Shown here in pieces: positions 17,678-28,722 of a DNA stretch of 64,000 nucleotides (positions within the stretch are counted from its first letter, which is position 1; every line of letters begins with the position of its first letter). A model generated the notes under the pieces. That model saw only the letters and a program-made list of their open reading frames with translations, made no database searches and was not told where the DNA came from. The position numbers were made by a program, and so were the translations under genes. Source of the DNA: Synechococcus sp. PCC 7336. Lineage in GTDB: Bacteria; Cyanobacteriota; Cyanobacteriia; Thermostichales; PCC-7336. Location of the stretch: contig NZ_CM001776.1 of NCBI RefSeq assembly GCF_000332275.1, positions 3,966,008-4,030,007 on the forward strand, read 5' to 3'.

Positions 17678-18433
17678 CTACAGCACTGGCAGGTCGAGGT
17701 CGAGTCTGCCGAAACGCATGGGCTGCGATCGCACAATAACCATGGAAAAATAGGGCGGTCGATAGTCCTGCAACCCTGCCAAAGAGCCAAACACCTTTTG
17801 CCGCGGCCATCCCAGCCATTCCACCAACCCTGCCTCTGCCAGCAAACCCCGCTCGCGCAACATTTGCCAGACGCGATCGAAGACGGGGGCCACCTTCATC
17901 AACACCACCACATCTGCCCAATCCAAAGCTCGCTCCAATTCCTCCAGGCCGTGCATTGCAGGCACAATTGCCACCTTCTCATCCCAAGTGGACAGCGGCA
18001 TTTTCAACGCTGCCGCCGCCGCCAGTGGCGAACACACGCCCGGAATGACCTCAATGGGAATGTGGGGCGATCGCTCGTTCACGGTTCGGGCTAAATGGGT
18101 AAACGTACTGTAGAAACTGACATCCCCCTCGGCAATAAACGCCACATCGCCACCACAGTTCAGAATTGCGAGCAATTCTGCGGCCGCCCGATCCCAAGCT
18201 GCTGTCAAGGTCGCTGAGTCCTGCACAAAGGGCATATCGAGGGCCAAAATCTTGCGATTGCCCGATAGAAACTCCCGCACAATCCGATAGGCCATGCCCG
18301 GATTGCCTTGGCGATCTTGGGGACAGGCGATCGCGTTCGCGTCTTCTAAGACGTGCCGAGCGGCGATCGTCAGCCAGTCGGCACGACCCGGCCCCACACT
18401 GACCCCCCACAACGTTCCAAACGATTTGTCCAT
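17678..18433 (-). CDS. cobI: Precorrin-2 C20-methyltransferase
   Basis: 251 residues. CobI/CbiL methylates C20 of precorrin-2 with SAM, an early step of the corrin ring of B12 (pseudocobalamin in cyanobacteria). Family marks: LWGVSVGPGRADWLTI at the start, AEGDVSFYSTFTHL, EVIPGVCSPLAAAAAL and VVLMKVAPVF. The start is the ATG at 18433, six bases after GAGGAG; the frame remains open to 18496 but the added residues are not family-like. No other cob gene is nearby and no B12 riboswitch was recognised. Confidence 0.93.
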   Translation of the reverse strand: MDKSFGTLWGVSVGPGRADWLTIAARHVLEDANAIACPQDRQGNPGMAYRIVREFLSGNRKILALDMPFVQDSATLTAAWDRAAAELLAILNCGGDVAFIAEGDVSFYSTFTHLARTVNERSPHIPIEVIPGVCSPLAAAAALKMPLSTWDEKVAIVPAMHGLEELERALDWADVVVLMKVAPVFDRVWQMLRERGLLAEAGLVEWLGWPRQKVFGSLAGLQDYRPPYFSMVIVRSQPMRFGRLDLDLPVL

Positions 18434-18557
18434 GCCATCTCCTCGATCTCGACAATCAACGATAATGCGAAGCTGAGTCCGGTATCTGGTAGCCACGATG
18501 GCTGCTGAACATTCGCTTTAGCGGGCAAGATGGAGAGAGCTGCACCTGTCGAGTGTA

Positions 18558-19280
18558 ATGCAGGTAGACAATGTTGTTGTTTTTGTGGTGTTGCTGACCA
18601 TTGCTGTAGTGGGCTTGTGGTTTGCGGCTTGGCCATTGCTGCGGTTTGTGGCCGTGCAGGCGGTTCGCGGCTGGCGGCAACGGTACAAAGTGCAGCAGCA
18701 ACCCCGCCGCCAGCGTCTATCCAGTTACGACCGACTGTTGGACGTGCTGAATGGCGATCGCCAAACACTTGCAAAATTGATCGAGCACTTAAAGCAAACG
18801 TATCCTGACGAGCCTGAAGAATGGTACTGCCAGATGCTCCTGCTATCTCTGGCGATCCCGTTGAGAGGAATATTGTTCGCGGCGGGCTCGCTATTGCGAT
18901 TCCAGATGCTGCACCTCAGACGCCGCTGGCATCAATGGCAAAAATCCCAATCGCAAACAGTTCAACCCCTCTCCAATTACGATCAACTCCTGGAGTTGCT
19001 AGATGGCGATCGCCAATCGGTAGAGCGGCTAATTGGACAGTTAAAGCAAAAATATCCGGGCCAGCCTGAAGACTGGTACCCCGAGATGGTGCTGGAACAA
19101 CTCAAACTTTGGATCGTTAATAAGCTTTCCAATCGATACCACAGCAATGCCTTTGGCATGGGACAAGCGGCTGCATACACCATGAAGTATCGAGGTCGTC
19201 CCACTTGGTGGGTCTACCGCAAATTAGCCGTCGATTTTGAGCTGTTCGATATTCCGCCACAGAGCAGAGAAAAGAGATAA
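18558..19280 (+). CDS. Unknown protein made of an 85-residue internal duplication
   Basis: 240 residues. Two copies of a unit start at residues 22 and 107: a hydrophobic FAAxxLLRF stretch, a basic linker, then SYDRLL..L.GDRQ.....LI..LKQ.YP..PE.WY. The period is 85 residues (255 bp). The N-terminal hydrophobic stretch (6-34) can span the membrane; the second is shorter. The tail ([20 protein letters not shown]) is single copy. The SYDRLL/GDRQ/WY block resembles short helical repeats of unknown role seen in cyanobacterial hypothetical proteins. I cannot assign a function. Confidence 0.75.
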   Translation: MQVDNVVVFVVLLTIAVVGLWFAAWPLLRFVAVQAVRGWRQRYKVQQQPRRQRLSSYDRLLDVLNGDRQTLAKLIEHLKQTYPDEPEEWYCQMLLLSLAIPLRGILFAAGSLLRFQMLHLRRRWHQWQKSQSQTVQPLSNYDQLLELLDGDRQSVERLIGQLKQKYPGQPEDWYPEMVLEQLKLWIVNKLSNRYHSNAFGMGQAAAYTMKYRGRPTWWVYRKLAVDFELFDIPPQSREKR

Positions 19281-19335
19281 AACTGCGCGCGTCGAATCCC
19301 GAGCTAAAATCGTAAGGCTATGCACACATTTCTTC

Positions 19336-20730
19336 ATGACTTCTGCCCAGATTGCTCCTGACTCTCCCGCTGCCCAAACGGCCCATCAGCCCTCGATCGC
19401 GATCGCCCATCTCGGCTGCGAAAAGAATCGGGTGGATACCGAGCACATGCTGGGGTTATTGGCCCAGGCAGGATATGACGTTAGCGTCAGTGCAGAAGAG
19501 GCAGATTACGCCATTGTGAATACCTGCAGCTTTATTGCAGAAGCGCGGGCGGAGTCGGTGCGCACGCTGGTGAATTTGGCAGAGGCAGGCAAAAAAGTGG
19601 TGATTGCCGGGTGTATGGCACAACACTTTCAGCAGGATTTGTTGGACGAGCTGCCCGAGGCGGTGGCGTTGGTGGGAACGGGGGATTATCGCAATATTGT
19701 CGACGTGATTGCGCGGGTGGAGCGAGGCGAGCGGGTCAACGCCGTCACCTCAGATCTCAATTACATTGCGGATGAGACAGTGCCTCGCTATCGCACCACC
19801 AATGCTGCGGTTGCCTACGTGCGGGTGGCAGAGGGGTGCGATTATCGCTGCGCCTTTTGCATTATTCCGCATTTGCGCGGCAACCAGCGATCGCGCTCGA
19901 TTGAGTCGATTGCGACCGAAGCAAAGCAGCTCGCGTCTGAAGGCGTGCGGGAGCTGGTCTTAATTTCTCAAATCACGACCAATTACGGGCTGGACTTGTA
20001 CGGCAAGCCCCAGTTGGCGGAGTTGATTCGGGCCTTGGGAGAGGTAGAAGTTCCGTGGGTGCGGATGCATTATGCCTATCCGACGGGACTGACGGAGCCA
20101 GTCTTGCAGGCGATCGCCGAGACGCCGAACTTTTTGCCCTATCTCGATTTGCCATTGCAGCACAGCCATCCCGAGGTGTTGAAGTCGATGAATCGTCCCT
20201 GGCAGGGACAGGTGAACGATCGCATTATCGAGCAGATGCGGGAGTTGTTGCCCGGTGCGACGCTGCGGACGACCTTTATTGTGGGATTCCCCGGCGAGAC
20301 AGAAGAGCATTTTCAGCATTTGCTCGCATTTGTCGAACGGCATCAGTTCGATCGGGTGGGGGCGTTTACCTTTTCGCCGGAAGAGGGGACGCCTGCTTTC
20401 CAGATGCCGGGGCAGGTAGAGCAGGCGGTGATGGACGATCGCCGCGATCGCCTCATGACCTTGCAGCAGGGGATTTCGTTTAAGCGGCACCGGGCACAGG
20501 TGGGCAATGTAGTGCCGGTGCTGCTGGAGCAAGAGAATCCCAGTACGGGGGTGTTTATTGGGCGATCGCCTCAGTTTGCGCCGGAGGTGGATGGCGTCAT
20601 CTACGTGCGCGGTCGGGGGCGTTTGGGGGGGCTGGTGCCGGTGCGGATTACGGCGGCGGAGCCCTATGACTTGTTTGGGGAGATTTTGACTGAATTACCC
20701 GCAGGTTTTAATTGGGCCGGTCGGCAGTAG
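19336..20730 (+). CDS. rimO: Ribosomal protein S12 Asp methylthiotransferase
   Basis: 464 residues. RimO is a radical-SAM enzyme with two [4Fe-4S] clusters that adds a methylthio group to the conserved Asp of ribosomal protein S12. The N-terminal cluster cysteines sit in HLGCEKN, NTCSF and AGCMAQ; the radical-SAM CxxxCxxC is CDYRCAFC; a TRAM-like domain closes the protein (from ~400, [20 protein letters not shown]). The start is taken as the ATG at 19336; upstream in-frame codons back to 19237 overlap the preceding gene. Confidence 0.96.
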   Translation: MTSAQIAPDSPAAQTAHQPSIAIAHLGCEKNRVDTEHMLGLLAQAGYDVSVSAEEADYAIVNTCSFIAEARAESVRTLVNLAEAGKKVVIAGCMAQHFQQDLLDELPEAVALVGTGDYRNIVDVIARVERGERVNAVTSDLNYIADETVPRYRTTNAAVAYVRVAEGCDYRCAFCIIPHLRGNQRSRSIESIATEAKQLASEGVRELVLISQITTNYGLDLYGKPQLAELIRALGEVEVPWVRMHYAYPTGLTEPVLQAIAETPNFLPYLDLPLQHSHPEVLKSMNRPWQGQVNDRIIEQMRELLPGATLRTTFIVGFPGETEEHFQHLLAFVERHQFDRVGAFTFSPEEGTPAFQMPGQVEQAVMDDRRDRLMTLQQGISFKRHRAQVGNVVPVLLEQENPSTGVFIGRSPQFAPEVDGVIYVRGRGRLGGLVPVRITAAEPYDLFGEILTELPAGFNWAGRQ

Positions 20731-20817
20731 ATGGCCTCGCAATTGTGCGACTTTGCGCAATCAGTTGGGTGGCTTGACCTCTGAGGGTGCCTCGGAATCG
20801 AGCTACGATCGAGTCAC

Positions 20818-20907
20818 GAAATGTTATCTATCAGAGAAATGTTATCTGCCAGAGAAATATTCTCTGTCACAGCAATGTTCTCTGTCACAGCAATCTTATC
20901 TGGAGTA
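20818..20907. repeat. Five degenerate 18-bp tandem repeats upstream of protease gene
   Basis: Units start at 20818, 20836, 20854, 20872 and 20890, each like GAAATGTTATCTGCCAGA, with the third and fourth closest to each other (TTCTCTGTCACA). They occupy the leader of the HtrA-like gene and end at its ribosome binding site. They are in frame with the gene and read MLSxRE/xFSVTA, but the likely start lies after them. Confidence 0.85.
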
Positions 20908-20913
20908 CTGTTC

Positions 20914-21876
20914 GTGAACGCAAAGTACCTCGGGCTGTCTTTACTGCCGCTATTGCTCTTCGGCAGCGCCACGAGCTTGTCTCTGACGGCCCCACCGGCT
21001 GCCGCGCAATTTAGAGCAGAAGAGCAAATTGCGATCGATGTCTACAACCGCGCTCGCCCTGCCGTCGTCACAGTCAGCAATCGCGGCGGCTCCGGCACCG
21101 GCAGCTTTGTGGACCCCTCTGGCATTGTCTTGACCAACGAACATGTGGTGCGCGGCTCCGGCCAAGTGGAGGTGAGAACGCTCGATGGCAGTCGCTATCG
21201 CGGTCAAGTGATTGCGCTCGATCGCGTCAACGATCTCGCCCTAGTGCGCGTCAGCGCCAACCGCACCTTTCCCAGCATTCCCTTTGCCCCTCGGGAGAAT
21301 ATTCAAGTGGGCCAGCAGGTGTTTGCGATCGGCAATCCCTTCGGTCTAGAGGGGACTTTCACGACTGGTATCCTCAGCCGCGTGGGCCGCAATGGAGATC
21401 TGCAAACCGACGCCGCCATCAACCCCGGCAATTCCGGCGGCCCGCTGCTCAATTCTCGTGGCGAGTTGATTGGCATCAATAAAGCCATTCTCAGTCCCGG
21501 CGGCCGAGGCAACATCGGGATTGGGTTTGCCACCAGCGTTCTGGTGGCTCAAAACTTTATCGGTCAAGCCAATAATGCTATAGCGGCTGCGCCATCGGCT
21601 CCATCCACACTGCCATCTCCCCGCTTGGGTGCGGGCAGCCCGCCGCCGCGATTGGGTGTCACCCTCGACCCTCGCACCCTCACCGTTCAAAACGTCCAAG
21701 CCGGATCGCTAGCCGATTGTCTGCAGATGCAAGCAGGCGATCGCATACTGGCCGTCAACGGCACGCGCGTCCGCAGTGTTGAATCTCTCGTTAACTTTTT
21801 GGATACTCGTCCGCAGTCGGCAGTTCTGACGGTGATGCGGGGCCGACAGTGGGGCAACTTACAGGTAGACTTTTAG
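20914..21876 (+). CDS. HtrA/HhoA-like trypsin-type serine protease with PDZ domain
   Basis: 320 residues from the GTG at 20914, nine bases after GGAG; an ATG at 20821 would add 31 residues encoded by tandem repeats and displace the signal peptide. Residues 5-30 form a signal peptide ending near APPAAAQF, so the enzyme acts in the periplasm or thylakoid lumen. The triad is His77 (NEHVV), Asp107 (NDLAL) and Ser174 (GNSGGP). A single PDZ domain follows (about 245-320, LGVTLDPRTL, GDRILAVNG). Its role would be degradation of damaged exported proteins. It is shorter than E. coli DegP, like cyanobacterial HhoA/HhoB. Confidence 0.88.
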   Translation: MNAKYLGLSLLPLLLFGSATSLSLTAPPAAAQFRAEEQIAIDVYNRARPAVVTVSNRGGSGTGSFVDPSGIVLTNEHVVRGSGQVEVRTLDGSRYRGQVIALDRVNDLALVRVSANRTFPSIPFAPRENIQVGQQVFAIGNPFGLEGTFTTGILSRVGRNGDLQTDAAINPGNSGGPLLNSRGELIGINKAILSPGGRGNIGIGFATSVLVAQNFIGQANNAIAAAPSAPSTLPSPRLGAGSPPPRLGVTLDPRTLTVQNVQAGSLADCLQMQAGDRILAVNGTRVRSVESLVNFLDTRPQSAVLTVMRGRQWGNLQVDF

Positions 21877-21940
21877 GCTTTGTGCTGCCGCGTTCCCTCA
21901 GTTGCTCCTCTGGTAAGGGCAGTTTGCCTCTCCGAGCGAC

Positions 21941-21963
21941 AAAAAAGAGGCTCGGAGAGCCTC
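21941..21963 (-). terminator. Rho-independent terminator of the 64-residue gene
   Basis: On the minus strand GAGGCT-CTCCG-AGCCTC is followed directly by TTTTTT, a textbook terminator 59 bases past the stop of the 64-residue gene. A wider inverted repeat CTCTCCGAGC (21928-21937) / GCTCGGAGAG (21950-21959) overlaps it and may serve the convergent protease gene. Confidence 0.85.
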
Positions 21964-22021
21964 CAGGGTTTATGCAAACATCAACTGAAACCGGCGTTCA
22001 GAAGTTTAAACAGTCTGGCCG

Positions 22022-22216
22022 TTAAGCTTTGGCCGATCTGGTCCCTTTGGGTAATCTGAGGGCATCTGGATCGACATAGTGGCAGTGGGCGTCATCAACG
22101 CAAATCAATGCCCAGCCATTTTGATCGATATCGTGCAACGTATAAGAGGCTTCGGGAACGAAGCAGCCCCGGTGGTTGCGCGTATCTACCTTGACTCGAA
22201 CATTCTCTAGAGGCAT
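22022..22216 (-). CDS. Small conserved cyanobacterial-type protein
   Basis: 64 residues from the ATG at 22216, which follows an AGGAG by eight bases; the open frame to 22273 is rejected because it would include that ribosome binding site. The protein is compact and acidic/aromatic (YTLHDIDQNGWALICVDD, HCHYVDPDALRLP), a likely small beta-rich fold with two His and two Cys that could bind a metal. Family not recognised. It has its own terminator, so it is probably transcribed alone. Confidence 0.75.
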   Translation of the reverse strand: MPLENVRVKVDTRNHRGCFVPEASYTLHDIDQNGWALICVDDAHCHYVDPDALRLPKGTRSAKA

Positions 22217-23256
22217 ATCGTTAAACTCCTGGCTGATAGAAAAATGTTGTGCAACAAATCCTGTTGCGCACACTCTATCACAGGCCCTTCTAGGGAAGTG
22301 TTACGAAATCGAAGGTTTTTGTAACGTGTCAAGCAATCCTTAACGGACTATTAAGTCGCTACGAGGTAGTGCCGTAGCCTATCCTCCACAGGCATCCACA
22401 TTCAACATAGTGGCACGTTCTTTGGACCGTTGCCAGCATTATTTTGATGTTTTCCAATCAACTTTAGGATTTCTGCAATTGATACAGGCATTTTGACAGA
22501 TTACAGTAAAGGCTAGCTAGAGCCAAAAGCCTTACCAATCAGCGGTTACATCGATCTTTAAACTTTTTCTGGCGAAAAATGACTCAGTCAAGCTCTTTTC
22601 ACTTTTGGATTGCATTCATTGATAGCAGTCAAACAATTTTGCGCTGAGTGGCTGCTTCTACAGGACAGCACAGCTCCACCCTGAATAGGCATTTGTACTA
22701 TCTAAATGGAGCGAGGATTTCGGTGGAAAATGCCCTGATGAATGAGTATTTTTACGTATTCTCTGGCTCTCGGCAAAAGTAAATTTTTGCTGTGTAGCTT
22801 CATTAAAATTATTAGAGGAGGAGAGAGAAATACCGGGTATATTATTAGCGCTAAGTTGAAATACTCATCACTTTCTCTTTGAAAAACAGTGGGGATCGTA
22901 ACTGCATGGGTGAAATAATTTTTGTCAGTATCGAGGATCGCTAAATGTGTTGTTTGGTTAGCTAGATTTATAAAGTTTTGTGAATTTTTGCGTCACTTCT
23001 GAAGGGTGCAAGTGGCGGTATTGAGGATGAGATAGGGAGAACGATCGCCTCTGGCAGCTAGCGCTAGAACTCGCAATCCTGCCTAAGCCCATCGCCAACC
23101 CTTGGCTCAGGTCCGGCCTTGTGGGATGGATGCGTCAAAATGCCGTCACTTTTTTGCTGCCAGATTGAGCTTTTTTAAGGGTATTTTGGTAGTAGCTGAG
23201 TATACCAATGCTCTCGATTTAGCTTTGATGAGACTTTATTCAATAATGGGTTAACC
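22217..23256. other. About 1 kb AT-rich intergenic region
   Basis: No credible open frame on either strand. Base composition is clearly more AT-rich than the surroundings and I see no complete GCGATCGC in it. It contains an imperfect hairpin around AAGGCTAGCTAGAGCC (22511-22526), several runs of T, and a purine-rich stretch GAGGAGGAGAGAGAAAT near 22817. It could carry promoters or a non-coding RNA, but I cannot define one. No tRNA fold was recognised. Confidence 0.4.
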
Positions 23257-23571
23257 ATGATGACACGCGACTCATACACAGAAATCACACTGCCCAAAAC
23301 TTGGGACAAGCGGGAACACAGCAGAACCACTACAGGTGCCGGGACGATTGTCGAAATAGAGCTGACTCTCAATAACCATTGTCGGGTGCAGGGGTTGGCG
23401 GTTGATGGCTCGTTTAGTGGCTGTGGGGTTGTGACGGTTTCCGATGCGGCGATCGCCTCTGGCCAACATTGCACCGCGATTGTCGGTGGGGCTGGGCCAA
23501 TTGAAGCGAAGGTTGTTTGGGTGCGGGAATTGGAGCGAAATATCTTGCGCTTGGGACTTCAATATCTGTAG
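23257..23571 (+). CDS. PilZ-domain-like protein
   Basis: 104 residues, close to the size of a lone PilZ domain. KREHSRTTT occupies the position of the RxxxR c-di-GMP loop, VDGSFSGCGV corresponds to the D/NxSxxG motif, and AKVVWVRELERNILRLGLQYL matches the closing strand pattern. The first motif is imperfect (Lys-Arg-x-x-x-Arg), so nucleotide binding is uncertain. It would be a small cytoplasmic c-di-GMP effector. Two ATG codons (23257, 23260) are possible starts; no strong ribosome binding site is present. It follows the 1 kb AT-rich gap. Confidence 0.65.
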   Translation: MMTRDSYTEITLPKTWDKREHSRTTTGAGTIVEIELTLNNHCRVQGLAVDGSFSGCGVVTVSDAAIASGQHCTAIVGGAGPIEAKVVWVRELERNILRLGLQYL

Positions 23572-23616
23572 CGCACCGTATTTGAAGCACGCTGTAATTC
23601 GGCAGCAGTCTTTCTC

Positions 23617-24945
23617 CTAGCTGACAAGCGACGGCAGCAGGGTGACCAAACCCGGGAATGCCACGATTGCGGCCAAGACTAACAATTGCAGGCAAACAAA
23701 CGGCATTGCCCCTCGATAGATATCGCCAGTCGCGATCTCGGGAGGGGCTACCCCTCTGAGGTAAAAGAGTGCAAATCCAAACGGCGGGGTGAGGAATGAA
23801 GTCTGTAAGTTGGCCCCCAGCACTACCCCATACCAAACCAAGTCCATGCCAAACTGTTGGGCAACAGGGGCAAAGAGAGGAACAACGATAAAGGCGATCT
23901 CGAAAAAGTCGATAAAGAAGCCCAACATGAAGACGACAGCCATGCTGGCGACCAAAAAGCCCAGTTCCCCCCCCGGCAAATTGGCTAGAGCCACTTGCAC
24001 GAAGCGATCGCCTTCCAAGCCGCGAAACACGAGGCTAAAGGCATTGGCCCCGATCAAGATAAACATCACCATCGCGGTGGTTCGTACGGTTGCCTCGGCC
24101 ACCTCCAGCAGCGATGTCCAGCTCACCTGACGGTTCGCTGCGGCTAATAGCACCGCTCCAGTCGCCCCCACGGCTCCTGCCTCAGTGGGTGTGGCAATCC
24201 CGGCAAAAATACTGCCCAAGACCAACAAAATCAGGCAGAGGGGAGGAAGCATCACCTTGACAACCTGTAGGGCCAGCTTCCGAGTGCCGATCTCCAGCAT
24301 GGCATCGGGCAAGGCAGGGGCAACCTCTGGCTTGAAGCCGGTGACAGTGGCAACATAAAGGCAGAAAGCAGCCACCATGAGCAAACCGGGAATCAACGAG
24401 CCGACGAATAAGTCTCCCACCGAAATACCCAACTGGTCGCCCAGCACGACGAGCACCACGCTGGGGGGAATAATCTGCCCCAAGGTCCCGGAGGCAACAA
24501 TAATGCCGGAGGCGAGTTGCTTGTTATAGCCGAAGCGCAACATCGTGGGCAGCGAAATCAACCCCATCGCCACCACCGTGGCAGCCACGACCCCAGTGGT
24601 GGCTGCCAGCAACGCACCGATGAAAACCACCGCCAGCGCCAATCCCCCCCGCACGCGACCCAAGACAATCGCGGCGGTTTCCAGTAATCGTTCGGCAATT
24701 CCAGATTTTTCCAGCATGGCCCCCATAAACACGAAATAGGGGATTGCCAAGAGCGTAAAATTGCTCATCATGCCGAACAGCCGTTGCGGCATGGCGGTCA
24801 TCAGAATGGGGTCGAAGATATCCAGGGCAATGCCCAACAGGCCGAAGGCGATCGCCGTTGCCCCCAGCGAAAATGCCACTGGATAGCCAAACGACAGCAG
24901 GACTAGCGCCCCCAGAAACATGGAGGGACCGAGCCACTCAGTCAC
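23617..24945 (-). CDS. TRAP transporter large permease (DctM type)
   Basis: 442 residues, about twelve hydrophobic segments. DctM is the transport subunit of TRAP systems, which use an ion gradient and a periplasmic binding protein to import carboxylates or related solutes. Family features include GIAERLLETAAIVLGRVRGG, PPSVVLVVLGDQLGISVGDL and the final TPPFGFALFYLRGVAP. Its ATG overlaps the small-permease stop by four bases. The solute-binding subunit (DctP) is not in the window. Confidence 0.93.
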   Translation of the reverse strand: MTEWLGPSMFLGALVLLSFGYPVAFSLGATAIAFGLLGIALDIFDPILMTAMPQRLFGMMSNFTLLAIPYFVFMGAMLEKSGIAERLLETAAIVLGRVRGGLALAVVFIGALLAATTGVVAATVVAMGLISLPTMLRFGYNKQLASGIIVASGTLGQIIPPSVVLVVLGDQLGISVGDLFVGSLIPGLLMVAAFCLYVATVTGFKPEVAPALPDAMLEIGTRKLALQVVKVMLPPLCLILLVLGSIFAGIATPTEAGAVGATGAVLLAAANRQVSWTSLLEVAEATVRTTAMVMFILIGANAFSLVFRGLEGDRFVQVALANLPGGELGFLVASMAVVFMLGFFIDFFEIAFIVVPLFAPVAQQFGMDLVWYGVVLGANLQTSFLTPPFGFALFYLRGVAPPEIATGDIYRGAMPFVCLQLLVLAAIVAFPGLVTLLPSLVS

Positions 24946-25535
24946 GGTTCGCCTCCTCGGGTCGTCCCTCCTCGGGTTGTGCTCTCCCCGGGTTGTGCTC
25001 TCCCCGGGTCTAGACCGCGCAGGATCGCGACATTCTTAATCGCTTCTGAAATCGCTTGCAAAATAATCAGAACGAACCCCACCAGAATGAAACTTTTGAT
25101 CGGGTAGCGGGGCAGGCCGTCGGGATCGGGAGATTGTTCCAGGATGGCCCAAGATTTGGCAATGCTGCTCCAGGAAAAGGCGATCGCCAGAACGCTAAAG
25201 GGGATGGCAAACAGCAAACTACCCGCCAGATCCACGAGAGCCTTGCGCTTGCGATTGAGGCGACTGTAGAAGACATCCACCCGCACGTGCCCCCCCTGTT
25301 GTAGGGTATAGGCTCCACCACAGAGAAATACGATCGCAAACAAATACCATTGAATCTCGATCGAGGCGTTCGAGCTGAGATTTTGACCGATGCCCCGACC
25401 GAGGAAGCGACCGATGACATTCCAAACCCCAATCGATACCATTGCGATCGTCAAGAGGTAAGTGAGTTGGCCGATCTTTCGAGTCAGGCGATCGATCCAT
25501 CGGGAGAGCCGGAGCCAATTGCGCAAAGATTTCAC
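24942..25535 (-). CDS. TRAP transporter small permease (DctQ type)
   Basis: 197 residues, four membrane helices (about 20-42, 62-80, 103-122, 145-165) with VGFVLIILQAISEAIKN, typical for the Q subunit that docks to DctM. The start is a GTG at 25535. The last ~20 residues (PGESTTRGGTTRGGEP) are encoded by a short tandem repeat and look like recent added sequence. It overlaps dctM by ATGA. With the binding protein elsewhere, the substrate cannot be inferred. Confidence 0.88.
   Translation of the reverse strand: MKSLRNWLRLSRWIDRLTRKIGQLTYLLTIAMVSIGVWNVIGRFLGRGIGQNLSSNASIEIQWYLFAIVFLCGGAYTLQQGGHVRVDVFYSRLNRKRKALVDLAGSLLFAIPFSVLAIAFSWSSIAKSWAILEQSPDPDGLPRYPIKSFILVGFVLIILQAISEAIKNVAILRGLDPGRAQPGESTTRGGTTRGGEP
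24958..25009. repeat. 16-bp tandem repeat at the dctQ 3' end
   Basis: CGGGTTGTGCTCTCCC occurs at 24973-24988 and 24989-25004, with a diverged copy at 24958-24972 and a partial fourth starting at 25005. The unit is not a multiple of three, so copy changes would shift the dctQ tail frame and the dctQ-dctM overlap. Confidence 0.8.
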
Positions 25536-25638
25536 CTCAACCTATCAGCGGCTCGATACGGTTCGGGATAGAGCCGTTGCGTTCGTGCTGTATCTTACCG
25601 GATGTCTGTTGCCATTTCGAGAGCACCTGTGGCGATCG

Positions 25639-25662
25639 AAAAAAGGCCCAGCATGGGGGCCA
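25639..25662 (-). terminator. Rho-independent terminator after atpD
   Basis: On the minus strand GGCCC and GGGCC arms flank a short loop and are followed by TTTTTT (plus-strand A-run 25639-25644). It lies 48 bases beyond the atpD stop, so atpD is not co-transcribed with the TRAP genes. Confidence 0.75.
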
Positions 25663-25709
25663 GACCTTTGGAGAGTTCTATCGGATGCCACTCGAACAGT
25701 AGAGAAGGG

Positions 25710-27290
<1,581 letters not shown>

Positions 27291-27454
27291 TGAAGGGGTT
27301 GGCTTGAATTGAGTCGGCTTGAGGTTGCGATCGCGACACCGTCACTCGATGTGCGACGCTAAGCACTTTTGCTCACCATTTTCCGCTGACTAGGCTATCA
27401 CTTGGCCGTGACCTCGGTAAACCGCGATCGCCCAGTCAGAGAGAGGCTGAAAAA

Positions 27455-28474
27455 TTACCCTTGCCACTTGGCGGACATGTGCTCGGCTAAGTCTACAACG
27501 CGCTGGGAGTAGCCCCACTCGTTGTCGTACCAAGCCATCAGCTTGACCAAATCGCCATCGAGAACCGTGGTTAGGAGAGAGTCCACCACAGAGGAGCAAT
27601 GGGCCCGACGGTAGTCGATCGAAACCAAGGGAACTTCCGAATAACCCAAAATACCGGCCAAACCATTCTCAGAGGCTTCTTTGAGGGCACCGTTCACTTC
27701 TTCGGCAATGACCTTCTGTTCGGTTTGAACGACCAGATCGACCAAGGAAACATTGGGGGTCGGAACGCGGACTGCCAAGCCCCCCAGCTTCCCCTTAAGC
27801 TCGGGCAGCACGAGTGCAACAGCGGTTGCTGCCCCAGTGGTGGTGGGCACAATGCTCAAGGCAGCGGCACGGGCGCGGCGCAGATCGCGGTGGGTGTTAT
27901 CCAGCAGACGCTGGTCGCCCGTGTAGCTGTGGGTGGTGGTCATAATGCCCCGCACCACGCCGAATTTCTCCAGAATGACCTTAAGGATGGGGGCAAGGCA
28001 GTTGGTGGTGCAGCTCGCGTTGCTCACCACAATGTCTCCCACGGGATCGTAATCGTTTTGGTTGACCCCATAAACGTAGGTGGGAACGTCAGACCCCTTG
28101 GCAGGAGCAGTAATCATGACTTTCTTGGCACCGGCTTCGACGTGGCGGGCAGCGCCTTTGTAGTTGCGGAAGACGCCAGTGGCTTCGATTACCAGATCGA
28201 TGCCCATTGCTTTCCAGGGCAGGTTGTTGGGGTTGCGATCGGAAACCACTGTGATGGCTTTGTCATCGAGGAGTAGCTTGCCATCTCGGGCTTCGACATT
28301 CACGCCCTCGAGAGGACCGAGGATAGAGTCGTATTTGAGCAGGTGAGCGCTGGTATTAGCATCCCCCGTATCGTTAATGGCAACGATATCGAGGCCGGAG
28401 TTTGCTCTCGTCAACCAGCATCGTAAGAAGTTACGACCGATGCGGCCAAATCCGTTAATGGCTACCTTAATCAC
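27455..28474 (-). CDS. gap2: Glyceraldehyde-3-phosphate dehydrogenase, photosynthetic type
   Basis: 339 residues. The sequence is of the Gap2/GapB type that reduces 1,3-bisphosphoglycerate with NADPH in the Calvin cycle: [33 protein letters not shown] (the nucleotide-specificity region without the NAD-type Asp), catalytic cysteine in [20 protein letters not shown] and [15 protein letters not shown]. The start is the ATG at 28474. The leader contains a 21-bp tandem repeat. Confidence 0.97.
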   Translation of the reverse strand: MIKVAINGFGRIGRNFLRCWLTRANSGLDIVAINDTGDANTSAHLLKYDSILGPLEGVNVEARDGKLLLDDKAITVVSDRNPNNLPWKAMGIDLVIEATGVFRNYKGAARHVEAGAKKVMITAPAKGSDVPTYVYGVNQNDYDPVGDIVVSNASCTTNCLAPILKVILEKFGVVRGIMTTTHSYTGDQRLLDNTHRDLRRARAAALSIVPTTTGAATAVALVLPELKGKLGGLAVRVPTPNVSLVDLVVQTEQKVIAEEVNGALKEASENGLAGILGYSEVPLVSIDYRRAHCSSVVDSLLTTVLDGDLVKLMAWYDNEWGYSQRVVDLAEHMSAKWQG

Positions 28475-28659
28475 TGACCCTTTCCTTGCGTTTTTACGAA
28501 CAGGTGTTGCTGACTAGCACATCATATCGCAATCGTCACGACATCTATAGATTCAATTTAGATTCGAGCTGATTCTGATGTTGGATCTCAGAATCTATGA
28601 TTTAGCTCCATGTTACTGAGTCTATACCCGAGTGACGATCGCCGACGCCTTTCATTCCT

Positions 28660-28722
28660 GCCGGACGTCAGTCGAGCAACGCCGGACGTCAGTCGAGCAA
28701 CGCCGGACGTCAGTCGAACAAC
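28660..28722. repeat. 21-bp tandem repeat, three copies
   Basis: Unit GCCGGACGTCAGTCGAGCAAC at 28660, 28681 and 28702; the third copy has one substitution. Each carries the palindrome GACGTC. It lies between ntcA and gap2, about 190-250 bases upstream of the gap2 start. The rest of the 408-bp gap holds several GATTC/GAATC half-sites but no gene. Confidence 0.95.

Noticed and set aside
22217-23256. tRNA or known riboswitch in the AT-rich gap
   Set aside because: I looked for the T-loop consensus and cloverleaf arms and for conserved riboswitch cores and found none.
27599-28276. 225-codon open frame antisense to gap2
   Set aside because: Shadow frame of a highly conserved coding sequence; no ribosome binding site.
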